Positions 6,312 to 12,520 of a stretch of 12,520 nucleotides of DNA are shown here, one piece after another. The position numbers were made by a program, and so were the translations under genes. The notes under the pieces are model-generated. The model worked only from the letters and a program-made list of their open reading frames with translations, made no database searches and was not told the DNA's origin. The stretch comes from Stenotrophomonas sp. UBA2302 (lineage in GTDB: Bacteria; Pseudomonadota; Gammaproteobacteria; Xanthomonadales; Xanthomonadaceae): positions 53,641-66,160 of the forward strand of contig DDVW01000005.1 of assembly GCA_002345545.1 (NCBI GenBank), read 5' to 3'. Each line of letters begins with the position of its first letter. The stretch's first letter is position 1.

Positions 6312-8621
6312 ATGACGAAGTCCTTCCACACGCGCCGTCGCGCTCCCTGGCTCAGCAGCTGCGTGCTGCTGGGTGTCTCGATGCTGCAGGCACATGCCGC
6401 AGACGCCGGCACCACGCTGTCGCTGGTACCGGTGCCGGCCAGCTACCAGGCAACCAGTGGCAAGGATTTCGTACTCAAGCACGCCGACCGCGTGGCCGGT
6501 CATGACGAGGCATCGCGCCGTGTCGCCGGGCAGTTCATCGGACTGCTGAGCGGGAATGGCGGCCCGGAGCTGGCCGTGGCCGACAAGACCAGCCAGGCCA
6601 GGATCCGCTTCCGCCTGGACCCGGCGGCAAGCACCGGCAGCGAAGGTTATGTGTTGAAGGTGTCCAACAAGGGCATCGACATCAGCGCGCGCGATGAGGC
6701 CGGCCTGTTCTATGGCGCGGTCACCGCGGCGCAGCTGCTCACCGGCGACAATCCCGGCCTTGTCGCCGCTGCCAGCATCGAGGATGCGCCGCGCTTCAGC
6801 TGGCGCGGCTTCATGCTCGATTCGGCGCGCCACCTGCAGAGCATGGACGAGATCAAGAAGCTGCTCGATGCGATGGCGCAGCACAAACTCAACACCTTCC
6901 ATTGGCATCTGACCGATGACCAGGGCTGGCGCATGGAGATCAAGCGCTACCCGCGACTCACTGAAGTAGGCAGCTGCCGCGTGCCGCTGGGCGATGCCGG
7001 CATCAACGCCGCCACCGGCGAGCCGCGCACCTATTGCGGTTTCTATACGCAGGAGCAGATCCGCGAAATCATCGCCTACGCCGCCGAGCGCCACATCCAG
7101 GTGATCCCGGAGGTCGACGTGCCCGGCCATGCCACCGCAGCGATCGTCGCCTATCCGGAACTGGGCACCACCGACAAGCCGCTGGTCATCGACAACCAGT
7201 GGGGCGTGTTCCCCAACCTGTTCAACACCGAGGAAAGCACGATGCAGTTTCTCGAGAACGTGTTTGAAGAGGTGATCCAGATGTTCCCGGCCAAGTACGT
7301 GCACGTCGGCGGCGACGAGGCGGTCAAGGACCAGTGGATCGCCTCCAGGCGCGTGCAGCAGCACATGCGCGAACTCGGCCTGAAGGACGAGATGGAAATG
7401 CAGAGCCACATGATCAAGCGGCTGGAGAAGTTCCTGCAGAAGCATGACCGGCGCCTGATCGGCTGGGACGAGATCCTCGAAGGCGGCCTGCCACCAGAAG
7501 CCACCGTGATGTCCTGGCGCGGCACCGAAGGCGGCCTGAAGGCGGCCAGCGAAGGCCATGACGTGGTGATGTCGCCGGTCACCCACATGTACATGGACTA
7601 CCTGCAGACCGGGTCGCCGAACGAGCCGCCGGGCCGGCCGACCACGATCCCCCTGCAGAAGGCCTACGAGTTCGAGCCGGTGCCGGCCGAACTGGCGGCG
7701 GACAAGCGCGCGCACATCCTCGGCCTGCAGGCCAACATGTTCAACGAGCACACCCGCAACGACCAGAATCTGGAGCACAACCTGTTCCCGCGTCTGGCGG
7801 CGGTGGCCGAAACCGGCTGGAGCCCGCAGGACAAGCGCGATTTCAACAGCTTCCGCCAGCGCCTGCCGCGCCAGCTGCAGCGCTACCAGGCCATGGGCAT
7901 CGCCTACGCGAAAACGCCGTTCCAGGTGGACATGAGCGACACCGGCGACCGCATCGCCGGCACCTCCGAAATCACCCTCGACAACCCGCTGGGCTACCCG
8001 GTGCACTACACCCTGGACGGCAGCGAGGTCACCGCCAGCTCGCCGCTGTACAGCCAGCCGCTGCAGCTGACGCTGCCCAGTGACGTGCGCGTGGCCGCGT
8101 TCTTCGACGGCAAGCCGCTGGCGGCGGAAAACCGTTTCAAGATCACCACCGACTCGCTGCGCATCCGCGAAGACACCCAGCTGGGCCTGTGCCCCACCGG
8201 CGGCAAGCTGTTGCTGCGACTGGAAGACGATGGCCCGGCCGAAGGTGAGCGCGAAATCTTCAACGTCAACATCTTCAACCCGTGCTGGCTGTGGTCCGCG
8301 GCCGACCTGCGCGGCGTGCACACGGTGAAGGTGCGGGCCGGGCGGATCCCGTACAACTTCCAGCTGGCCGGCGATGAGCCCTCGCGCAAGTTCGCCCCGG
8401 CAAGCAGCAAGCACGGCGAGCTGGAAATCCTGGCCAACTGCGAAGGCAAGCCGCTGGCCAGCGTGCCGCTGCCGGCCAATCCCGACGCCGACGGCTTCCT
8501 CGAGCTGGAAGCGGCGATCGCCCCACGCGATACCGCCACCGACCTGTGCATCCGCTTCACCGGCGACACCCGTCCCACCATGTGGACCCTGGACCGGGTG
8601 GAGCTGGAAACCGCGCAATAA
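6312..8621 (+). CDS. Secreted beta-N-acetylhexosaminidase, glycoside hydrolase family 20
   Basis: 769 residues. An export signal (three Arg at 8-10, hydrophobic core 11-27, cleavage near Ala29-Ala32) targets it to the periplasm or beyond. The GH20 N-terminal domain spans about 35-155. The (beta/alpha)8 catalytic barrel runs from about 160 to 515, opening with FSWRGFMLDSARHL and HWHLTDDQGWR. HVGGDE holds the Asp335-Glu336 pair, where Glu is the acid and Asp orients the substrate acetamido group. Cys222 and Cys242 may form a disulfide. A chitobiase C-terminal beta domain follows (about 548-620, VHYTLDGSE), then a 150-residue tail with four cysteines. The enzyme removes terminal beta-GlcNAc or GalNAc by substrate-assisted catalysis and would supply GlcNAc to NagP. 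The ATG at 6312 starts the signal peptide and has GGAG nine bases upstream; the longer frame from 6138 overlaps the terminator. It is flanked by terminators and lacks the shared operator, so it may be expressed separately. Confidence 0.93.
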   Translation: MTKSFHTRRRAPWLSSCVLLGVSMLQAHAADAGTTLSLVPVPASYQATSGKDFVLKHADRVAGHDEASRRVAGQFIGLLSGNGGPELAVADKTSQARIRFRLDPAASTGSEGYVLKVSNKGIDISARDEAGLFYGAVTAAQLLTGDNPGLVAAASIEDAPRFSWRGFMLDSARHLQSMDEIKKLLDAMAQHKLNTFHWHLTDDQGWRMEIKRYPRLTEVGSCRVPLGDAGINAATGEPRTYCGFYTQEQIREIIAYAAERHIQVIPEVDVPGHATAAIVAYPELGTTDKPLVIDNQWGVFPNLFNTEESTMQFLENVFEEVIQMFPAKYVHVGGDEAVKDQWIASRRVQQHMRELGLKDEMEMQSHMIKRLEKFLQKHDRRLIGWDEILEGGLPPEATVMSWRGTEGGLKAASEGHDVVMSPVTHMYMDYLQTGSPNEPPGRPTTIPLQKAYEFEPVPAELAADKRAHILGLQANMFNEHTRNDQNLEHNLFPRLAAVAETGWSPQDKRDFNSFRQRLPRQLQRYQAMGIAYAKTPFQVDMSDTGDRIAGTSEITLDNPLGYPVHYTLDGSEVTASSPLYSQPLQLTLPSDVRVAAFFDGKPLAAENRFKITTDSLRIREDTQLGLCPTGGKLLLRLEDDGPAEGEREIFNVNIFNPCWLWSAADLRGVHTVKVRAGRIPYNFQLAGDEPSRKFAPASSKHGELEILANCEGKPLASVPLPANPDADGFLELEAAIAPRDTATDLCIRFTGDTRPTMWTLDRVELETAQ

Positions 8622-8644
8622 GCGCCACAGCCAACCACAAGGGA

Positions 8645-8673
8645 GGCCACCGTTCGCGGTGGCCCTTCTTTTT
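8645..8673 (+). terminator. Rho-independent terminator after the hexosaminidase
   Basis: Perfect eight-base stem GGCCACCG (8645-8652) and CGGTGGCC (8657-8664) closed by a TTCG tetraloop, followed by CTTCTTTTT. It begins 23 bp after the hexosaminidase stop and isolates that gene from the second kinase-receptor unit. Confidence 0.92.
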
Positions 8674-8851
8674 GTTGACCTGTCATGGACAGAAAACCAT
8701 GCGAAAAAATTTCATGACCAAAGGCACTGGCTCTCCAAATATCCCCGCAACGGAAGCTTGGTTACATAAGAAATAGAAATAATCCCGATAAACAAAGGGA
8801 TAGATCGTTATCAGACGGCTGGAACGCCGTGAAAATCTTTTGCATCGCGAC
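8674..8851. other. AT-rich intergenic stretch upstream of kinase 2
   Basis: With the terminator and operator regions this makes a 309-bp gap between genes (8622-8930). Positions 8690-8845 are clearly richer in A and T than the rest of the window. A 25-codon frame (ATG 8699, stop 8776) lacks a ribosome binding site and resembles nothing I recognise. A weak inverted repeat ATCCC/GGGAT lies at 8782-8801. Most likely an upstream promoter region; nothing firm can be assigned. Confidence 0.5.
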
Positions 8852-8882
8852 TTGACATCGTTGTCACAGTGACCCGAAACTC
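8852..8882 (+). promoter_or_regulatory. Putative NagR operator and promoter for kinase 2
   Basis: TTGACATCGTTGTCA at 8852-8866 contains the same 14-base core as the kinase 1 operator (2255-2268), and its left arm again reads as a consensus -35. GAAACT at 8876-8881, 18 bases downstream, aligns with CAGACT of kinase 1 but is a weak -10. A second overlapping palindrome, GTCAC-A-GTGAC (8863-8873), adds a third half-site absent from the other copies. Confidence 0.65.
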
Positions 8883-8930
8883 CGGCTACCGCAGCGCATG
8901 CAGGTCGCGCAGATCTTCCGGGGAAATTCA

Positions 8931-9947
8931 GTGGTCGCCAGCGTCAATCCAGCACACGAGGTTTTCGTCAAACGTTCAGCGCCGCTGGTGGCTGCGGACG
9001 TGGGCGGGACGCATGTCCGCGTTGGGCTGGTCAACGCCGGCTTCGGCGCACGCCCGGCCCTGGACCTGCTGTCCTACCGGCAGTACCGCTGCGCCGATTA
9101 CCCCAGCCTCAGCGCGATCCTCGCCGACTTCCGCAGCCAGGCACCGGCCGCGCGCGAATGCGCCATCGCCAGTGCCGGCTATGCAATGGACGACGGCACG
9201 GTGATTTCCGCCAATCTGCCGTGGGCACTGAGCACCACGCGCATCCGCGACGACCTCGGTTTTGAAAGCGTGCACCTGGTCAACGACTTCGAGGCCGTGG
9301 CGCACGCCACCGCCCACATCGATGCCAATCAGGTGGTGCAGCTCACCGGCCCGGCCGAAGCGGTGCACGGACCGCGCCTGATCGTCGGCCCCGGCACCGG
9401 CCTGGGTGCGGCGGTCTGCATTCCCGATGGCCAGCGCACCGTGGTGCTGGCCACCGAAGCGGGCCAGGCCTCGCTGTCGGCGACCACCGACCTGGAGATG
9501 GCAGTGCTGCAGCAGATGCAGCACGGCCGCAGCCACGTCTGCATCGAACAGGCGCTGTCCGGACCGGGCCTGCTCAATCTCTACAACGCCCTGTGCGCGG
9601 TACGCGGACAGGCCCCCGTACACACCACACCCGATGCCATCAGTGCCGCAGCGCTGGGCCATGACGATCCGACCGCCACCGAGACGTTGCAGCTGTTCTG
9701 CGGAATCCTCGGCTCGATCATCGGCGACATGGCCCTGCTGTACGGCATCAAGGGCGGCATCTACCTGGCTGGCGGCATCCTGCCGAAGATCAGCCAGTTC
9801 CTGTTGCACAGCACCTTTGTCGAACGCTTCCTCAACAAGGGGCCGATGACCAGGGCGCTGCAAGACATTCCCGTGAAGCTGGTTGAGCACGGGCAACTGG
9901 GCGTCATCGGCGCCGCAAGCTGGTATCTGGGCCGCAAGCACGTCTAA
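8931..9947 (+). CDS. nagK: Glucokinase-family GlcNAc kinase, NagK-II type (copy 2)
   Basis: 338 residues and about three-quarters identical to copy 1 by eye along its whole length. It keeps ADVGGTHVRVG (21-31), VNDFEAVAHA with catalytic Asp119, GPGTGLGAA, Glu176 and Gln179 of TEAGQ, Glu206 of EQALSGPGLLNLYNAL, and the LAGGILPKI segment. I prefer the GTG at 8931: GGGGA lies six bases upstream, the region aligns with the GTG and AGGGA of copy 1, the operator-to-start distance is then nearly equal in both (64 and 67 bp), and Asp of the first phosphate loop falls at residue 23 against 24. An in-frame ATG at 8898 would add 11 residues and has no ribosome binding site. Predicted to phosphorylate GlcNAc in the cytoplasm; copies may differ in affinity or in preference for glucose. 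Followed by receptor 2 after 116 bp, same strand, no terminator between. Confidence 0.88.
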   Translation: MVASVNPAHEVFVKRSAPLVAADVGGTHVRVGLVNAGFGARPALDLLSYRQYRCADYPSLSAILADFRSQAPAARECAIASAGYAMDDGTVISANLPWALSTTRIRDDLGFESVHLVNDFEAVAHATAHIDANQVVQLTGPAEAVHGPRLIVGPGTGLGAAVCIPDGQRTVVLATEAGQASLSATTDLEMAVLQQMQHGRSHVCIEQALSGPGLLNLYNALCAVRGQAPVHTTPDAISAAALGHDDPTATETLQLFCGILGSIIGDMALLYGIKGGIYLAGGILPKISQFLLHSTFVERFLNKGPMTRALQDIPVKLVEHGQLGVIGAASWYLGRKHV

Positions 9948-10045
9948 CCCGAGATCGCCAACCGCAGTAACACCGTGTCACGGCACGTCGCCAGGACATG
10001 TACTCCACCTACGTAGTGCCGGTACACACCACCGGAAATCCAACA

Positions 10046-10066
10046 ATGATGAGGAGAGACATCATG
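10046..10066 (+). promoter_or_regulatory. Start-codon hairpin of receptor 2 with Shine-Dalgarno in the loop
   Basis: ATGATG (10046-10051) pairs perfectly with CATCAT (10060-10065) around the same AGGAGAGA loop as in receptor 1. Relative to that copy the fourth base of the left arm changes T to A and its partner changes A to T, so pairing is kept. The A and T of the start codon at 10064-10066 are in the right arm. Confidence 0.5.
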
Positions 10067-12520
10067 AGGTACCGCAAGTCCGTACTATCCGCCGCCATCG
10101 TCACCTGCCTGAGCTTCTCGGTGCACGCGCAGGAGGCCGTCGAGCAGGACGCCACCGAGCTTGACCGTGTCGTCGTCACCGGTATCCGCGCCAGCCTGCA
10201 GCAGGCCCTGGACAGCAAGCGCAACGCCGATGCCATCGTCGATGTGATCACCGCCGAAGACGTGGGCAAGTTCCCGGCTTCCAACGTCGCCGAAGCGATG
10301 ACCATCATCCCCGGCGTGACCATCGACAAGGCCTACGGCCAGGGCGAGAAGGTCTCCATCCTCGGCACCGACCCGTCGCTGAACCGCACGCTGCTCAACG
10401 GCCAGTCCATCGCCTCGGGCGACTGGAACATGTCCGACTTCCCGACCCGTACCTTCAACTACTCGCTGCTGGCACCGCAGCTGGTGGGCAAGGTCGAGGT
10501 CTACAAGTCGCCGGAAGCGCGCCTGGAAGAAGGCTCGATCGGCGGCACCGTGATCATCTCCACCCGCAAGCCGCTGGACATGCCGGAGAACATCTCCGTC
10601 ACCGGCCAGGTCAGCTTCGCCCGCAACGACCGCGTCGAGAAGACCGACCCGCAGGCCTCGGTGGCCTTCGGCTGGAAGAACGCCGCCGAGAACTTCGGCG
10701 TGATGCTGTCGGCGCAGTCGCAGGAAGAAAGCATCCGCCGCGACGGTATCGAAGCCTACGGCACCGTGAAGGGCAAGGATTACTACCAGGGCCAGGGCGG
10801 TGGCGGCTCGGTGATCAATCCGCCGATGGACTGGTCGATCGGCGCACCGAAGGACCCGACCTGCGTCGGCGCCTGTGCTGAAACCCTGGCCAACAATCTC
10901 GATGCGGTCGGTCCGAACTCGATCAGCGCGCACTTCTTCGAGCAGGAGCGCAAGCGCAACACCTATTCGGCCACGCTGCAGTTCAAGCCGGTCGAACAGC
11001 TGAACATCGAAGTCAACGCGCTGAAGATCGACGCCAACTTCGACCACATGGCGCAGTCGATGTTCGTGATGCCGGGCAACGCCTGGAACAGCCTGTTCAC
11101 CATGACCGACGTGACCGTCAAGGACGGCCTGATCACCAGCGGCACGCACAAGAACGGCCTGGCCATCTTCGACCTGCAGAACCGCCGCGCCAAGGTCGAG
11201 TCGAAAACCTACGACGTCAAGATCGACTGGAATGACGAGCGCTGGTTCGCCTCGACCCACATCGGCAGCACCAAGGCCGAAGGTGGTCCGGAGCAGGTGT
11301 TCGGCGAGTTCCTCGCCCGCACCGACTACACCTGGTCGATCGCCGGTGCCCCGAACAATCCGGGCAGCGTAACCTTCCACGGTGCCAATCCGTTCACCGA
11401 CCCGAGCATGTTCGAGATGGACGGCGGCTGGGGTGCCGATCCGGATTCTCCGGACTGGAACACCGGCTGGGGCGGCAACCTGGTACACAAGCCGACCGTG
11501 GACAAGGAAACCTACGGCCAGTTCGACTTCGGCCTGAAGCTGGATTCGCCGGTCTACCTGCTGCGCGCCGGCTACAAGCAGCGTGACCACCAGACCAGCC
11601 AGATCCAGAGTGGCGTGGCGCTGGCTTCGGTAGCCGGTTACGGCAACGGCAATGCCGCCGACTTCAACCCGCGCCCGCTGCCGGACAACTACCTGAGCGG
11701 TTTCGGTGGCTTTGGCGACCTGGGCAACCGCTTCACCATCGACGGCTGGCAGCTGGCCGACTTCATCTCCAGCGGCGCCTGGCTGGCACCGTGGCAGACC
11801 ATGCCGGAGCTGTCGCCGTTCAACGCCGCCGAATTCGTCCGCAACACCTGGACGATCGATGAGGACACCAAGGCCGCCTACCTGCAGGCCGACTTCAGCT
11901 TCGACCGCCTGCGCGGCAACATCGGCGTGCGCTATGTACAGACCGAGCTCGGCAGTGGTGCCTGGGCCTGCTCCGTCAACGTCAGCTCGTGCCCGATGGA
12001 CAAGTACGAGTGGCGCGTACAGAAGAGCAAGTACAACAACACGCTGCCGAACCTGAACCTGGTGTTTGACGCCACCGACAGCCTGGTGCTGCGTGGCTCG
12101 GTGGCCAAGACCATGGCGCGCCCGGGCTATGCCGATGTCTCCAGCTACATCTGGCTGGCCGACCAGACCCTGACCGGCGGCGGTGGCAACCCGGACCTGA
12201 AGCCGTACCGCTCGACCAACGCGGACTTCTCGGCCGAATGGTACTTCTCGCAGGATGCGATCCTGGCCGGCTCGCTGTTCTACCGTGACATCTCCGACTA
12301 CATCCTGATGGCCTCGCGTACCGAGACCCACTGGAACCAGAACCAGAACATCGACACCCAGTACCAGGTGGACCGTCCGCAGAACGCCGGTGATGCCAAG
12401 ATCAAGGGCGCTTCGCTGGCATGGCAGCAGAACTTCGGCGCAGGTTTCGGCATCGTCGCCAACTACACCTACTCCGATGGCGAGGCCACCAATGGCCGTC
12501 CGCTGCCCTACAACTCCAAG
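10064..12520 (+). CDS. TonB-dependent outer-membrane receptor 2 (3' end outside window)
   Basis: 819 codons are visible and the frame is open to the right edge; the last barrel strands are missing. Signal peptide 1-22 (cut after VHA, before Gln23), TonB box region DRVVVTG at 34-40, plug about 52-170 (VITAEDVGKFPASNVAEAM, TLLNGQSI, VEVYKSPEARLEEGSIGG), then a barrel with GGGGNPDLKPY late in the protein. Same TonB-Xanth-Caul type as receptor 1, with matching signal peptide, leader hairpin and kinase neighbour, but much lower similarity in the barrel and loops. It carries two close cysteine pairs, Cys267/Cys271 and Cys636/Cys643, where mature receptor 1 has none; both pairs probably lie in surface loops. 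Expected to import a GlcNAc-containing glycan by TonB energy, perhaps of different size or linkage from the receptor 1 substrate. Likely cotranscribed with kinase 2. Confidence 0.9.
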   Translation, partial: MRYRKSVLSAAIVTCLSFSVHAQEAVEQDATELDRVVVTGIRASLQQALDSKRNADAIVDVITAEDVGKFPASNVAEAMTIIPGVTIDKAYGQGEKVSILGTDPSLNRTLLNGQSIASGDWNMSDFPTRTFNYSLLAPQLVGKVEVYKSPEARLEEGSIGGTVIISTRKPLDMPENISVTGQVSFARNDRVEKTDPQASVAFGWKNAAENFGVMLSAQSQEESIRRDGIEAYGTVKGKDYYQGQGGGGSVINPPMDWSIGAPKDPTCVGACAETLANNLDAVGPNSISAHFFEQERKRNTYSATLQFKPVEQLNIEVNALKIDANFDHMAQSMFVMPGNAWNSLFTMTDVTVKDGLITSGTHKNGLAIFDLQNRRAKVESKTYDVKIDWNDERWFASTHIGSTKAEGGPEQVFGEFLARTDYTWSIAGAPNNPGSVTFHGANPFTDPSMFEMDGGWGADPDSPDWNTGWGGNLVHKPTVDKETYGQFDFGLKLDSPVYLLRAGYKQRDHQTSQIQSGVALASVAGYGNGNAADFNPRPLPDNYLSGFGGFGDLGNRFTIDGWQLADFISSGAWLAPWQTMPELSPFNAAEFVRNTWTIDEDTKAAYLQADFSFDRLRGNIGVRYVQTELGSGAWACSVNVSSCPMDKYEWRVQKSKYNNTLPNLNLVFDATDSLVLRGSVAKTMARPGYADVSSYIWLADQTLTGGGGNPDLKPYRSTNADFSAEWYFSQDAILAGSLFYRDISDYILMASRTETHWNQNQNIDTQYQVDRPQNAGDAKIKGASLAWQQNFGAGFGIVANYTYSDGEATNGRPLPYNSK

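Noticed and set aside
6351..6362. Lipobox-like LSSC at residues 14-17 of the hexosaminidase signal peptide
   Set aside because: Only a few residues separate the Arg cluster from this Cys, too short for a lipoprotein hydrophobic core; the hydrophobic stretch continues beyond it to an ordinary cleavage site near residues 29-32. The nearby TRRR is also too far from the twin-arginine consensus to call Tat export.
6255..8618. 787-codon open frame on the minus strand opposite the hexosaminidase
   Set aside because: Shadow frame; the translation is rich in His, Gln, Arg and Ala without domains, and the plus strand encodes a clear GH20 enzyme.
8675..8690. TTGACC-TGTCA resembling a NagR half-site pair just after the hexosaminidase terminator
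   Set aside because: The arms abut without the four-base centre seen in the other operators and no promoter follows; judged coincidental.
8699..8776. 25-codon small open frame
   Set aside because: No ribosome binding site, no known similarity, and it lies in an AT-rich intergenic segment where short frames are expected by chance.
10085..12331. 748-codon open frame on the minus strand opposite receptor 2
   Set aside because: Shadow frame of a clear TonB-dependent receptor; no motif or ribosome binding site supports it.

Overview
The window is high-GC, densely coded DNA from a gammaproteobacterium of the Xanthomonadaceae, most likely Stenotrophomonas or a close relative. The evidence is the gene set (LacI regulator, FHS-family sugar transporter, two glucokinase-family kinases, two TonB-Xanth-Caul receptors and a GH20 hexosaminidase), the high third-position GC and the many long antisense shadow frames. 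It reads as a carbohydrate-utilisation locus for N-acetylglucosamine (GlcNAc) and chito-oligosaccharides. It closely parallels the NagR regulon described for Xanthomonas campestris, with NagR, NagP, NagK-IIA, NagK-IIB and TonB-dependent transporters, so the system as a whole is not new.

Layout. On the minus strand, a FucP/NagP-like inner-membrane transporter (679-1968) is followed 43 bp downstream by a LacI-family repressor (start 635, running off the left edge). Divergently on the plus strand are kinase 1 (2336-3370) and TonB-dependent receptor 1 (3449-6106), closed by a strong terminator (6144-6182). A secreted GH20 beta-N-acetylhexosaminidase follows (6312-8621) with its own terminator (8645-8673). 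A second kinase-receptor pair comes next: kinase 2 (8931-9947) and receptor 2 (10064 to the right edge, incomplete).

How it fits together (inference from families). The receptors take chito-oligosaccharides through the outer membrane, and the hexosaminidase releases GlcNAc in the periplasm. NagP moves GlcNAc across the inner membrane and the kinases make GlcNAc-6-phosphate. NagA and NagB-II would complete the route but are not in the window; they may lie left of position 1. Four copies of a TGACA-N4-TGTCA operator (two before nagP, one before each kinase) overlap or abut putative -35 elements, so the LacI protein probably represses all three promoters. The hexosaminidase has no such site.

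Most worth a second look. (1) The two receptors share a small hairpin at the start codon: the Shine-Dalgarno sequence is in the loop, the AU of the start codon is in the stem, and one base pair covaries between the copies. (2) The kinase-receptor module is duplicated around the hexosaminidase, with kinases about three-quarters identical and receptors far more diverged. (3) Both kinases carry Gln where E. coli glucokinase has the sugar-binding His160. I saw no mobile element, CRISPR array, tRNA or rRNA.
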